From assembly GCA_902795965.1 (NCBI GenBank), contig CADBNI010000048.1, positions 1-54,313 on the forward strand: 54,313 nt of DNA, given 5' to 3'. The notes under the pieces are model-generated. The model was not told the DNA's origin and searched no databases. It saw nothing but the letters and a program-made list of their open reading frames with translations. The DNA comes from an uncultured bacterium. GTDB lineage: Bacteria > Cyanobacteriota > Vampirovibrionia > Gastranaerophilales > Gastranaerophilaceae. A program made the position numbers and the translations under genes. Shown here piece by piece: positions 8,343-17,353 of this stretch (its first letter is position 1; each line of letters opens with the position of its first letter).

Positions 8343-8600
8343 ATGGAAAAAAAGATTAGTGTTAAAGTATGTTTAGGAACAACATGTTTCGTAATGGGTT
8401 CATCAAACTTGCAGGAACTTATTGATTCCGTTCCAAAAAAATACGGTGACAAGGTCGAAGTATCAGGTGTTCCCTGCTTGGGTTTGTGTTCTATTGACTG
8501 GGAATTTTCCAAAGCTCCTTATGTAAAAGTTGATGACGAAGTAATCAAAGAAGCAACGGTCGAAAAAGTTCTTTCCGCGATTGATGCAAAATTGAAATAA
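8343..8600 (+). CDS. Thioredoxin-like [2Fe-2S] ferredoxin, second copy
   Basis: 85 residues with Cys10, Cys15, Cys45 and Cys49 in the thioredoxin-like ferredoxin pattern (VCLGTTC, PCLGLC). Thirteen bases after the phosphatase gene with GAGG before the ATG, so it is the last gene of the operon. It is paralogous in architecture to the first gene at 5095, giving one ferredoxin at each end of the sensor/phosphatase pair. Confidence 0.83.
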   Translation: MEKKISVKVCLGTTCFVMGSSNLQELIDSVPKKYGDKVEVSGVPCLGLCSIDWEFSKAPYVKVDDEVIKEATVEKVLSAIDAKLK

Positions 8601-8832
8601 TGAAACTAAAACACTAAGAAGTAGAAAACAGCTGAGTTTTAGATAAATAGAGTTATGATTAGAGGTTTAGCTGTTTAAGTTTTGTTGTGCGCATTGAAAT
8701 TTTCTCCTGCCGGTAATATTTCATGTTACATTATTTCTCAAAACTTCTGCGTAAAACACTTTAATACGAAAAAACCTCATCATTGATGAAATTTTGGAAT
8801 ACAATTTATAATTTGTACGAATCCTTATATCT

Positions 8833-9411
8833 TTACCAGTCATTTGAACCGTATTTTTTGTACATATCTATATTTCGTTGAATTTTTTGTTCGACAAGTT
8901 CAATTTTTTTCAGGGTTTCTTCGTCTTTTGTACGCTTTTTCAACAGTTTAAGTTCCAAAAGTTCTTCTTTTTCACGTCTTACTTTTTGTTTAATTTCTTC
9001 CCGTTTCCAAAACAACCAGCCGTCAAATCCGCAATTAGGAGGAGTAATTGCCCAGGGAGTGGACGGAAAATGTATGCAAAGCGCAGGTCGATTTTCGTAA
9101 TTTGAACATAAATTGTCAGGCTGTAAGTATTTGCAACGGTAAAAAGTTATTTCGTTTTCGTTTAATTTTCCGTCAGCACGAAGTCTTTCTAAGATATTGT
9201 CAACCGTATCTTTGCCGACTTTACGCGCAGCCTCAATGCTTTCATAAGGCACAAAAATCGACAAAAAATCCTTTGCACCTTCATCACCTTCTTCAGCCAT
9301 TTGTTTTAATTTTTCGTAAGGTGTTGAAGTCGTTGATACACGACAACATTTTCCGCACATTTTACAAAGAGATTGAGGACGCTTTGACAAATAATTTTCT
9401 TCATAACTCAT
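8833..9411 (-). CDS. YkgJ-family cysteine cluster protein
   Basis: 192 residues from the ATG at 9411; an ATG at 9459 would add 16 residues. The N-terminal CKMCGKCCR and later CKY...NLCSNYENRPALCIHFP form the cysteine pattern of YkgJ-type (UPF0153) putative Zn/Fe-binding proteins. The C-terminal third is a charged helical tail. The 232-base stretch between this gene and the hydrogen-sensor operon shows no gene. Biological role unknown. Confidence 0.8.
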   Translation of the reverse strand: MSYEENYLSKRPQSLCKMCGKCCRVSTTSTPYEKLKQMAEEGDEGAKDFLSIFVPYESIEAARKVGKDTVDNILERLRADGKLNENEITFYRCKYLQPDNLCSNYENRPALCIHFPSTPWAITPPNCGFDGWLFWKREEIKQKVRREKEELLELKLLKKRTKDEETLKKIELVEQKIQRNIDMYKKYGSNDW

Positions 9412-9527
9412 ATAATTAATTATAAACCTTTTGGAAACTTTTAAAAAATTACGTAACATTTCTTAAAGATAAGGCAATAATTTTTAATTAAAATACTTTA
9501 TTAAGGTAAGTAGTAAAGGGTAGTTTA

Positions 9528-10391
9528 ATGCAAAGTGCGGTAGGACAGCAAAATATAGCACAAAATCCACAGACGGTTCAGCCATCGGCTTGTTATTGCC
9601 AGCCGGTACAACAACAGGTTCAGGCAATTCAGCCTCAACAGGCTCAGCAGGTTCAACCGCAATATGCGCAGCAGTATTCTCAAGGACAGAATGTTCAGGT
9701 TCCGAATTATTCGGGTGTAAATATTCAAATTTTTAATCCTTCCGTCACTCCTCCCGGAGCAACGGCTCCCGTTTATAACGTAAATGCTCCGAATTATGCA
9801 CCCAACGGCGGTTGTTATCCGTCAAATTATTATACAAATAATTGGGGACAAAACGGTCAAGGAACACAAAACGCATTTAATCAAAACGGTTTGGGAAATG
9901 CCCTCACGGCAAGCTCGGCTTCTTCAACAACCGATACCAAAACGGATAAAAAAACGGAAAAACGTGAAATTGTTCAACTTACTGATGAATATATAAAAAA
10001 TCTTGAGAATTATTTGAACAGTCAAGATAAAGAAGTGCGTCTTATGGGTGCAAAAGAAGTTATAGCACGTTTGGACGAAGACCATTCAAGAAAAGATGAC
10101 AAAGCATTGAACGCTCTTGTAAACAAAATGCTTCAAGATCCTTCCACTCCCGTCAGAGTGTTGGCAATGAGCGCATTAAATTCAAGAATTGCAACGGGTG
10201 ATGATTTTACGGTAAATCTTTTACAGCAAATCCAAAATTCCGCATCAGGATACGGACAAGATGCACTTCAGGCAAGCGAAATTCTGTTAAAGATGTCGGG
10301 ACAAAAGGTTGAAAAAGAATTTGAAGTAAAAGAAACCAAAAAGACCGAGACTAAACAGGAATCAACTCAAACGGCAGGTAAACAGCAATGA
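9528..10391 (+). CDS. Gln-rich protein with HEAT-like repeats
   Basis: 287 residues. Residues 1-60 are a Gln-rich low-complexity stretch, 60-130 are Asn/Gly/Tyr-rich, and 150-260 form HEAT-like helical pairs (LNSQDKEVRLMGAKEVIARL, PSTPVRVLAMSALNSRI). A charged Lys/Glu tail ends it. No signal peptide. It overlaps the next gene by four bases (ATGA), so the two are translationally coupled. Probably a scaffold or adaptor; no specific function can be assigned. Confidence 0.7.
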   Translation: MQSAVGQQNIAQNPQTVQPSACYCQPVQQQVQAIQPQQAQQVQPQYAQQYSQGQNVQVPNYSGVNIQIFNPSVTPPGATAPVYNVNAPNYAPNGGCYPSNYYTNNWGQNGQGTQNAFNQNGLGNALTASSASSTTDTKTDKKTEKREIVQLTDEYIKNLENYLNSQDKEVRLMGAKEVIARLDEDHSRKDDKALNALVNKMLQDPSTPVRVLAMSALNSRIATGDDFTVNLLQQIQNSASGYGQDALQASEILLKMSGQKVEKEFEVKETKKTETKQESTQTAGKQQ

Positions 10392-10858
10392 GTATAGGCA
10401 GTGTATTCAATAAAGGAAATATTGTAAAATATTTGACGAAAGGTACGGGTATTGCGGCACTTGGTATTGTAGCTTATGATGCCCATATTATCGGCAAATT
10501 GCAATCTGATTCTTATTCAAAAAGAAAAGATGCCGATGCTTGTATGGACACTTACAGTAATACTCAATATTTATCAAGTCCGAGTACTACAACTGCATCT
10601 GCAAAGGATTTTGTAAATAAAGTCGAGATGGACAGTAATATTCGTCACTTTTTCAACAGTGCAATCGGATATTTCCGCGGTGTAGGTCAAATGCTTGTGA
10701 ATGACGTAGTTCCGTTTGGTTTAGGACTTGGTGCGGTATTCGGTAAAAATTGGGTAGGTAAAGGTTCGGCAATAGGACTCGGGGCTTATGCCGTATTGAA
10801 AGTTTTTAAAGATGTCTTGGGTTTCGGACACTATAACGACTTGAACAGAAAATATTAG
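10388..10858 (+). CDS. Hypothetical glycine-rich membrane protein
   Basis: 156 residues, start overlapping the stop of the HEAT gene. One hydrophobic segment near residues 17-35 (GTGIAALGIVAYDAHIIG) and a Gly-rich one near 108-145 suggest membrane association. I do not recognise the family. Coupling to the HEAT protein implies a shared function. Confidence 0.6.
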   Translation: MSIGSVFNKGNIVKYLTKGTGIAALGIVAYDAHIIGKLQSDSYSKRKDADACMDTYSNTQYLSSPSTTTASAKDFVNKVEMDSNIRHFFNSAIGYFRGVGQMLVNDVVPFGLGLGAVFGKNWVGKGSAIGLGAYAVLKVFKDVLGFGHYNDLNRKY

Positions 10859-10935
10859 AATTTTAACGGATAATCCTTAGGAATTTTCCAATTATTAGGT
10901 TGTAACCAACATGCATAATTTGCAGCAACATTTTA
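10855..10935 (-). pseudogene. Relic of a prepilin C-terminus
   Basis: On the minus strand this reads NVAANYACWLQPNNWKIPKD then YPLKF and a stop. That is the tail of the window's prepilins (YCTAI...NGWKIPKDYP in prepilin 1). An in-frame stop lies just upstream and no FTLAEV start is visible in the following 310 bases, so only the 3' end of a former prepilin gene remains. Confidence 0.7.
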
Positions 10936-11248
10936 TGCATTTATATAACATTTTAATAAATCGTTATTTACTTTTATGGTATATAAGTCGTAATAACAAT
11001 GATAAGTGTCAAAGTGCTTTTCGCAACGGATTGCAATTAAAAACTTAAAAATTGATTTGAAACTGACTATGTTATGGCGAATTTTGGAGGCAGTCAAATT
11101 ATCAGAAACTTTTAAACAACTTGTAAACTAACTTGCTCACGATTTTTATATTACTGATATATAACACCCTTTATAAATTTTAACATGCAACTTGATTTTT
11201 AAGATTTTTAATATATTATTAAGATACACTAACGGAAAAGGAATAATT
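10936..11248. other. AT-rich intergenic region before rpmB
   Basis: About 310 bases without a credible reading frame. I see no clear repeat or terminator; the rpmB promoter presumably lies in the last 80 bases. Confidence 0.4.
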
Positions 11249-11440
11249 ATGGCTAAAAAATGTGAAATTTGCGGTAAAGAACCGATTAAAGCAGCAAAAT
11301 TGACTTTCTCGCATAAACAAATTGTTCATACTCAAGAACCCAACCTTCAATCTGTTAAAGTTAACATCAACGGAACGGTTAAAAGAATTAGAGTATGCAC
11401 TTCTTGTTTGAGAGCAGGAAAAGTTCAAAAAGCTGTTTAA
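11249..11440 (+). CDS. rpmB: 50S ribosomal protein L28
   Basis: 63 residues from the ATG preceded by AAAAGGAATAATT. It has the L28 N-terminus MAKKCEICGKEP, and the zinc-ribbon cysteine pairs CEIC and CTSC are intact, the Zn-binding form of L28. It also has VKVNINGTVKRIRVCTSCLR. Monocistronic, closed by a strong terminator. Confidence 0.95.
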   Translation: MAKKCEICGKEPIKAAKLTFSHKQIVHTQEPNLQSVKVNINGTVKRIRVCTSCLRAGKVQKAV

Positions 11441-11451
11441 ACCAATTAAAA

Positions 11452-11481
11452 AAAAGAACCCGTTTAAGGGTTCTTTTTTTT
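11452..11481 (+). terminator. Intrinsic terminator after rpmB
   Basis: AAAAGAACCC-gtttaa-GGGTTCTTTT, ten base pairs, followed by a T run. The A run on the other side lets it also end minus-strand transcripts. Confidence 0.85.
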
Positions 11482-11484
11482 TGC

Positions 11485-12267
11485 TTAATAAATAACTGAT
11501 TTCGTAAATCTGTCGTGGTCAAACACAAACCTAAAATCCATTGAATAAATATTTGATGCCAATCCCGGTAATTTCGGATACGGAACTGTTCTTTCAAGCG
11601 CACTTACAATAGATCTGTCGGTTTCTTCATCACCTGATGATTCTGTAACTTTATATTTCAACAAACTTCCGTCATGCCCGATTGTAACGTCAACAATCAT
11701 TCTTGAGCCATAGCCTGTTTTTGGCGGAACCCAATTTTGTTGGAGAAGTTTGGAAATTTTTGCAATATAAGCCTGAACAGCTTCGTTTGTAACCGTTGAG
11801 TCAATTTTGTGAGCTATCGGAATATCTTCTCTCAAAACAGCTCTTCCGACTGCAGAAACTTCATCACCGCCATAATTGTAAACAAGAGTTTTGTCGTCCG
11901 CGATTGCAGCCACGTATTGATTAGAATATCTCAAGATAGAGCTTTCTTTTACGGGTTTCATAAATACGTGCGGATTATCAAAAACGTAATTCGGCTGATA
12001 TTTTACCAAATCAAAATCATTAATATAAATTATACCTGAGTAGTTTGTATCTCTGTTAGTTTTGATGTATGCAAGTTTTTCGGATTCATCACCTGATTTG
12101 TATCTGATTGCATAAAGATATTCATTGTCAGATGCCCATCTCAAAGAATCTATGTCAAAATACATTTCAAGATTTGGGCTGTTAGTGTTAACAGGCTGCC
12201 AATTAACAGCATTGGCTGTAATACCCGACAATAACATAACCGATAATAATAAAATAGTCTTTTTCAT
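11485..12267 (-). CDS. Secreted TonB-C-terminal-like protein
   Basis: 260 residues with a Sec signal peptide (cleavage near ANA-VNW). The N-terminal half is beta-rich and unrecognised. The last 100 residues match the TonB C-terminal fold: VQAYIAKISKLLQQNWVPPK, then MIVDVTIGHDGSLLKYKVTESSG and LERTVPYPKLP. There is no N-terminal membrane anchor beyond the signal peptide, so a standard energy-transducer role is doubtful. Confidence 0.75.
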   Translation of the reverse strand: MKKTILLLSVMLLSGITANAVNWQPVNTNSPNLEMYFDIDSLRWASDNEYLYAIRYKSGDESEKLAYIKTNRDTNYSGIIYINDFDLVKYQPNYVFDNPHVFMKPVKESSILRYSNQYVAAIADDKTLVYNYGGDEVSAVGRAVLREDIPIAHKIDSTVTNEAVQAYIAKISKLLQQNWVPPKTGYGSRMIVDVTIGHDGSLLKYKVTESSGDEETDRSIVSALERTVPYPKLPGLASNIYSMDFRFVFDHDRFTKSVIY

Positions 12268-12393
12268 TTCACCCGCCTTTTTTCTTTGATTATATCAGAT
12301 AAATTTTCACTTGGCAATACGATTTTTTGAATTCTCAACTGATTAGTGGAGATTGGTGAACATAACTTCTCAGCTTCTTAGCCGTTTAACTTC

Positions 12394-12948
12394 TTAGGAA
12401 AAATTTTTCCTCAAATCTTCCGTAATCACTCCGCCCGAACCGCGGTCAATTTCTCTTTTTATCGGTACATTATTTTCATCAAACCAAGTCTTGACGGAAC
12501 CCCTATACTCAATCTTTTCAATCTGTTTGCCCGACTTATCATATTTTACCTCGGTCTTTATCTCACCCGGCAAAACTACAATTAACTCTCTCGACTTTCC
12601 GCCCTCATCATAATACTCATAACTTATTTCGGTCTTTTTTGCCAAAACATTATGTTCATCATAAAGAGAATTAAACTCCGTAATCATCTTCCCAAACTCA
12701 TCATAAGTATGACCTATCTCAAGGTTTCTACGCCTTATCCAATCCAAAATTAACCTGTCGGACTTATCATAAGTCATACAAATAACCGTACAATCGGGTG
12801 AAATCTCATAAATAACCCTGCCCAAAGGGGACTCCTGCTCAATAACCTTTGTACCGTCAGGTTTGACATACTTCGGTGTCATCGGATCCTTTGCGACATT
12901 CTTATTTATCATGCCAAACGGATTTATATGCTTTTTGATATTTTCCAT
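12394..12948 (-). CDS. Hypothetical protein with Tyr/Asp repeats
   Basis: 184 residues, cytoplasmic, with repeated strand units such as MTYDKSDRL, TYDEFGKMI, YDEHNVLAK, KYDKSGKQIE and WFDENNVPIK. This periodic YDxxG pattern recalls YD/RHS-type or MORN-like beta repeats, by eye only. Divergent from the TPR gene at 13015. Function unknown. Confidence 0.6.
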   Translation of the reverse strand: MENIKKHINPFGMINKNVAKDPMTPKYVKPDGTKVIEQESPLGRVIYEISPDCTVICMTYDKSDRLILDWIRRRNLEIGHTYDEFGKMITEFNSLYDEHNVLAKKTEISYEYYDEGGKSRELIVVLPGEIKTEVKYDKSGKQIEKIEYRGSVKTWFDENNVPIKREIDRGSGGVITEDLRKNFS

Positions 12949-13014
12949 AACTACAAAGATAATATATTTGAAGGTTTATATCATCATATATTTGAATTAT
13001 GTTATAATAAAGTC

Positions 13015-13899
13015 ATGAAAAAATTAATTTTGCTATGTTTAATATTTCCCTGCCTGTCGGTTTGCGCAAACGAAATGACCGAGGATTACCTTGATATTGC
13101 CACAAACTACTGTATTTACGGTAAATATGATGATGCCAAAAATTACATAGATAAAATTTTGCAAATTGAACCGAACAATACAGATGTCGCAGAACTCAAA
13201 AATACATTACTCAGAATAACAAACCCGACAATTCAATCATATCTGACAACCACAAACCAAAATATTAATCAGGCATACACGTACAGAAAAGCGGGAAACA
13301 GAACCGGTGAACTCCAAACTCTGATGTCAACACCAAACGATTTTTGGGCAAATTACTTTTTGGCGCAATATTACAGAGAAAACAACGATTTTCAAAATGC
13401 AATCACATATTACCAAAAAGCAATAGAACTCAAACCCAACTACTCACAGAGTTATCTCGGGCTTGCACAGAGTTATATTTCAACCAATCAATTTCAAAAC
13501 GCGATAGAAACACTTGACAAATATCTGACTTACAACAAAAATTCCGATATTGCATTTGCTCTGAGAGCGCAGGCAAATTTGAACCTTAACTACATTATTG
13601 AAGCGGAAGAAGATATTCAAAAAGCAATAAACATTGATGAAAATATTTCATATCTTCTTTTGGAGGCAATAATACTTTATTATAAAGGGAATTATGACCT
13701 TTCAAGAGAAAAACTCAATATCTTATCTCGAAATGTTCAAACATCAGAGGTTTACAAATACATAGGGCTTTGCGATTACGCGCAAAACGATTACAAAAAC
13801 GCACTTTTAAACCTTGACAAAGCAATCATACTCTCTGATGACGACAAACAATTAATTTCAACGTACAATAGCATTAAAATGATGTTGGATAAAAAATGA
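13015..13899 (+). CDS. Secreted TPR-repeat protein
   Basis: 294 residues. The ATG at 13015 is chosen because it gives a signal peptide (LILLCLIFPCLSVCAN) and lies six bases after TATAAT (13003-13008), the leaderless arrangement seen at several genes here. Tetratricopeptide repeats occupy about 25-60 and 120-290 (ITYYQKAIELKPNYSQSYLGLAQ is diagnostic). Overlaps the phosphoesterase gene by four bases. Confidence 0.82.
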   Translation: MKKLILLCLIFPCLSVCANEMTEDYLDIATNYCIYGKYDDAKNYIDKILQIEPNNTDVAELKNTLLRITNPTIQSYLTTTNQNINQAYTYRKAGNRTGELQTLMSTPNDFWANYFLAQYYRENNDFQNAITYYQKAIELKPNYSQSYLGLAQSYISTNQFQNAIETLDKYLTYNKNSDIAFALRAQANLNLNYIIEAEEDIQKAINIDENISYLLLEAIILYYKGNYDLSREKLNILSRNVQTSEVYKYIGLCDYAQNDYKNALLNLDKAIILSDDDKQLISTYNSIKMMLDKK

Positions 13900-14870
13900 A
13901 GAAAAAGCACAAAAAAAAGGAATCATTTATGTCAGTTATAAAAAATTGGTCAATATCAATATTGCTTGCGGGCGCAATGTTTATGGGACTCCAATCCTAT
14001 TGCGGAACGGCAAGCCTTAAATTTGCTCAAGTCAGTGACGTTCATTTTTTTACGGGACAAACCAACACTACTTATAAAATGACCGCAGAATCGCCAAAAC
14101 TTTTGGACGACGCAATCGAACAGATTAATCAAACCCCGAACGTTTCTTTCGTAATGTTTACGGGCGATTTAATCGACAAACCTTTTGAAAAAGAATTGAG
14201 CGCGTTTTTACCGCATACCGAAAAAATCAACGTTCCATGGTATTTTGCCTTCGGAAACCACGACACAATGTACGGAGGATACTTAAACCCGAGCGTTTAC
14301 ATGCAATTAGTGAACAAATACAACAAAAATTACAAATTTGACAAAACATACTATTCCTTCGTTCCCCAAAAAGGTTACAAAGTCATAGTTTTGGACTCAA
14401 TAATCCGCGACAGACTGACATCTAACGGCAGAATAGGCGAAGAACAACTCAAATGGCTTGACAACGAATTAAGCAATTCCAAAAAAGACGTTGTTCTCAT
14501 ATTTCTTCACGTTCCCGTTGTAGAACCCTATAACAGCCCAAATCACAGGCTTTTGGATGCCGATAAAGTAAAAGAAATTTTTGCAAAATACAAAAACCCG
14601 ATTGCGGTATTTCAGGGACATTATCATGGCGGAAAAATCATTCAACAGGGAAATGTCCTTTACGTAAGCTGTCCGTCACTCGTGGGTTATCCCAACGCTT
14701 TCAGAATGATTACCGTAACAAATTTCAGAACAAAAACAATCTTCAACATTGAAGAAAAAGAAACAGGGTTGAAAGATGTTCAAAAATTGGCGAAACTGTT
14801 GACCTTCACCCCAACGGTTTATACAGGTGAGGACAAGGACAGAAACGCTGCAATAACCATAAAAAAATAA
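13896..14870 (+). CDS. Secreted/membrane-anchored metallophosphoesterase
   Basis: 324 residues. A membrane segment at about 17-38 is followed by the calcineurin-like phosphoesterase motifs: VSDVHF, FTGDLID, FGNHD, FLHVPV and GHYHGG supply the two-metal ligands. Likely an extracytoplasmic phosphoesterase; the substrate is unknown. Translationally coupled (ATGA overlap) to the TPR gene. Confidence 0.85.
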   Translation: MKKKHKKKESFMSVIKNWSISILLAGAMFMGLQSYCGTASLKFAQVSDVHFFTGQTNTTYKMTAESPKLLDDAIEQINQTPNVSFVMFTGDLIDKPFEKELSAFLPHTEKINVPWYFAFGNHDTMYGGYLNPSVYMQLVNKYNKNYKFDKTYYSFVPQKGYKVIVLDSIIRDRLTSNGRIGEEQLKWLDNELSNSKKDVVLIFLHVPVVEPYNSPNHRLLDADKVKEIFAKYKNPIAVFQGHYHGGKIIQQGNVLYVSCPSLVGYPNAFRMITVTNFRTKTIFNIEEKETGLKDVQKLAKLLTFTPTVYTGEDKDRNAAITIKK

Positions 14871-14882
14871 GAGGAAATGAAA

Positions 14883-15812
14883 ATGAGCGAATTTAACGTA
14901 AAATTCAGAGGTGTAAGAGGAAGTTATCCGATTGCCGACAAGGATTTTTTGCAATATGGCGGAAATACCTCCTGCGTAGAAGTGAACGTCAACGGACATT
15001 TGATAATCCTTGATGCGGGAACGGGTTTAATCAGCCTCGGAAGTGAACTGTTGAAAAAACATATTCTCTCGGGTGCATCTGCCAAAAACAGAACCCCCAT
15101 AAACGCTACCGTTTTAATCTCTCATATTCATCAGGATCATTTGCAGGGATTTACGTTTTTCAGACCGTTACACATTCCGTCATCAAACATAAACGTTTTC
15201 GGAAACGTAAACTATAACGAAAGTCTTTCGGACGAATTGGCTCAGCTTTTGTTCGGAAAATCTTTCCCGCTCGATTTGGGCGACATTGCAGGAAACCTCA
15301 ACATCAGAGATTTGAACGAAACCGAAGGAATTGTTCTTCGCAACGGCGAATCACCCATTGTAAAACGTATTGAAACCGAAGATGATGAAAAAATTGAAGG
15401 TGATGAAGTCCTAATTACCTGCTACCGCTCTTATGCACACCCGCAGGAAGGGGTGTTGATTTACAAAATAACTTACAAAGATAAAGTCTTGGTTTATGCA
15501 ACCGACAAGGAAAGCTACGAAGGCGGAGATAAAAAATTGGCAAAATTTGCAAGAAATTGCAATCTGTTAATCCATGATGCTCAATATACTACGGAAGATT
15601 ATCTTGATACTTTTGTACCGAAACAGGGTTACGGACACTCCACGTTTGAAATGGCAGTAGAATGCAAAAAACAGGCAAATGCCGAAAAATTAGTGTTCTT
15701 CCACTATGACCCGAACTATGACGACAACAAATTAAACGCAATCAAAGAATATTACAAAAATGACGAAAACATTATCTTTGCGCAAGAAAATCTTCAAATT
15801 GATTTAATGTAA
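14883..15812 (+). CDS. MBL-fold metal-dependent hydrolase
   Basis: 309 residues from the ATG at 14883; GAGG is 8 bases upstream, whereas the ATG at 14877 is too close to it. The HxHxDH metal motif is SHIHQDH, with further ligands near VYATDKE and IHDAQYT. RGVRGSYPIADKDFLQYGGNTSC near the start is typical of the RNase Z/cAMP-phosphodiesterase-like branch that precedes some sensor proteins. Third gene of the operon starting at 13015. Confidence 0.83.
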   Translation: MSEFNVKFRGVRGSYPIADKDFLQYGGNTSCVEVNVNGHLIILDAGTGLISLGSELLKKHILSGASAKNRTPINATVLISHIHQDHLQGFTFFRPLHIPSSNINVFGNVNYNESLSDELAQLLFGKSFPLDLGDIAGNLNIRDLNETEGIVLRNGESPIVKRIETEDDEKIEGDEVLITCYRSYAHPQEGVLIYKITYKDKVLVYATDKESYEGGDKKLAKFARNCNLLIHDAQYTTEDYLDTFVPKQGYGHSTFEMAVECKKQANAEKLVFFHYDPNYDDNKLNAIKEYYKNDENIIFAQENLQIDLM

Positions 15813-15832
15813 AAAATAGTTATAAATTTTGT

Positions 15833-16390
15833 ATGAAAAAGTATTTTATAATATCTTTAATATTTTTCGGATTACTCACATCAGGATATCGAAAACCCGA
15901 AACTTTCGTGATTGATGCGACAAAAAATGCATATTTTCATAACAATTTGGGAGTAAATTATTTAAAAGAACATTGCTATTATGCCGCAATACAGGAATTT
16001 AAAATCGCAATCAGCCTTAATCCAAACACTCAGGCAACATCAGTTTATTACAAAAATATCGGTGATGCTTATATGGAAATAGGCTATCCGAATTTGGCAT
16101 TACAGCCTTATGAAGACGCAATAAAACAATATAGCCTGAATTTGCAGTATTACAAAGATTTGGCAAAATGCTACAAAACTCTCGGTCAAATCCCTTCAAG
16201 AATACAACAGTACAGCAAAACAGACAATCCGCTAAACAAAGTTATGCTTGGGATTTTGTATATAGAAAACGGGAATTTGAAACGCGGTATAACAATATTG
16301 GACGGATTTGCAATGTCGGAACCCGACTTGCTGATTACCCCTTCAATAAAACAGTATGTAAAAGAAACCGTTGATAAGATGAATAAATAA
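15833..16390 (+). CDS. TPR-repeat protein with signal peptide
   Basis: 185 residues. Hydrophobic N-terminus (residues 4-18) then TPR units at about 33-125 (AIQEFKIAISLNPN, ALQPYEDAIKQY). Own promoter TTGATT (15799-15804), 16-base spacer, TATAAA (15821-15826), then six bases to the ATG, predicting a leaderless mRNA. Confidence 0.72.
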   Translation: MKKYFIISLIFFGLLTSGYRKPETFVIDATKNAYFHNNLGVNYLKEHCYYAAIQEFKIAISLNPNTQATSVYYKNIGDAYMEIGYPNLALQPYEDAIKQYSLNLQYYKDLAKCYKTLGQIPSRIQQYSKTDNPLNKVMLGILYIENGNLKRGITILDGFAMSEPDLLITPSIKQYVKETVDKMNK

Positions 16391-16391
16391 A

Positions 16392-16556
16392 AGACAGAAA
16401 TTTTTGAGATTCTACGGGCTGTCTCGGATTTGCTCCACGCTCACAGAGTTTCGCATTTGTGACTTCGTCACAATATGCTCAATCTGCTCGCTACACAGAC
16501 TCGCTTCGTCCGTCCGCAAATCCGCTTTACCCTCTGAATAACAAGAATTTCTGTCT
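16392..16556. repeat. 165-base palindromic element, MITE-like
   Basis: AGACAGAAATTTTT at 16392-16405 and AAGAATTTCTGTCT at 16543-16556 are inverted repeats with one mismatch. Nested inside are CGGATTTG (16425) with CAAATCCG (16517) and a central TGTGAC-ttc-GTCACA hairpin. The whole can fold as one long imperfect hairpin. It lies between two convergent genes. Confidence 0.6.
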
Positions 16557-16562
16557 CACAAA

Positions 16563-17018
16563 TTATTTAATTGTCAATTTTTTCTTTGAATCTTTATCCG
16601 AATAAAGTTTCGGAGCATGGATTTTCAAAATACCGTGTTCAACTTTTGCTTCGGTTTTTTCCGTATCAATTTCTTCGGGGAAATATACCGTTCTTGCAAA
16701 TTCACCGTATTTAAATTCGGATTTTTTGTAATTTTTTTCTTCTTCGTGAATTTCTTCTTCTTTTTTCGCATTGATTACTATGTAATTTTTGTCGATATCA
16801 ATGTCCATATCTTCTTTTTTAACTCCGGGGAGTTCGGCTTTTACTTCATAATCTTTTCCTTTATCTGCTATTTCAACAGGTATGGAAAATTTGTCTTCAT
16901 CTGCCCAATAAGCAGCTTCGGGGAAATAGCTGTCAAAATGTCTGTTCAAAAGAGAACTGATTTCATCATTCACCGTCCTTATAAAGTTGTCGGGAGTTTT
17001 TCTTACTAAAAATTTCAT
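16563..17018 (-). CDS. Hsp20/alpha-crystallin small heat-shock protein
   Basis: 151 residues from the ATG at 17018 (AAAGGATG upstream). The alpha-crystallin domain spans about 50-140, with PVEIADKGKDYEVKAELPGV and the closing GILKIHAP motif. ATP-independent holdase chaperone in the cytoplasm. Confidence 0.93.
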   Translation of the reverse strand: MKFLVRKTPDNFIRTVNDEISSLLNRHFDSYFPEAAYWADEDKFSIPVEIADKGKDYEVKAELPGVKKEDMDIDIDKNYIVINAKKEEEIHEEEKNYKKSEFKYGEFARTVYFPEEIDTEKTEAKVEHGILKIHAPKLYSDKDSKKKLTIK

Positions 17019-17119
17019 ATTCTCACATCCTTTCTTTTTTCTCTTAACACTTATATTATTTATCCGATTTTTTGAAAAACCGATTTTTTTAACCAAAATT
17101 TAACAATCAAGTCAAAAAA

Positions 17120-17282
17120 TTTATATCATCAACCTTTGTCACCCTGAACCTGACAAAGCAAACCGCTTTTCGTCATGCTGAATTTATTTCAGCATCTTAC
17201 TACAGTTGTTCACATGTATCGACTGCAAGATTCCGAAACAAATTCGGAATGACAATGTTCCCTCAAGTGGTGAGGGGTATAA
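17120..17282. repeat. Intergenic palindromic repeat cluster
   Basis: Contains GCTGAATTTATTTCAGC, GATTCCGAAACAAATTCGG with AATGAC, and a GTGGTGAGGGGTAT tail. The first two recur near 54060-54215. Confidence 0.55.
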
Positions 17283-17308
17283 AAAACGGCAATCGCAATG
17301 TCGTTTTT
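17283..17308 (-). terminator. Intrinsic terminator of prepilin 2 gene
   Basis: AAAACGGCA pairs with TGTCGTTTT (one G-U), with a T tract on the minus strand. Same design as the prepilin 1 terminator. A partial nonamer repeat (ATAAGTACTTAT) follows at about 17311. Confidence 0.65.
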
Positions 17309-17353
17309 ACCGATAAGTACTTATCCTACTTACCAAACTCACCCAACTTTAGA

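Noticed and set aside
9525-9728. Leu/Arg-rich protein on the minus strand
   Set aside because: It is the complement of the Gln-rich start of the HEAT gene; low-complexity shadow without a ribosome-binding site.
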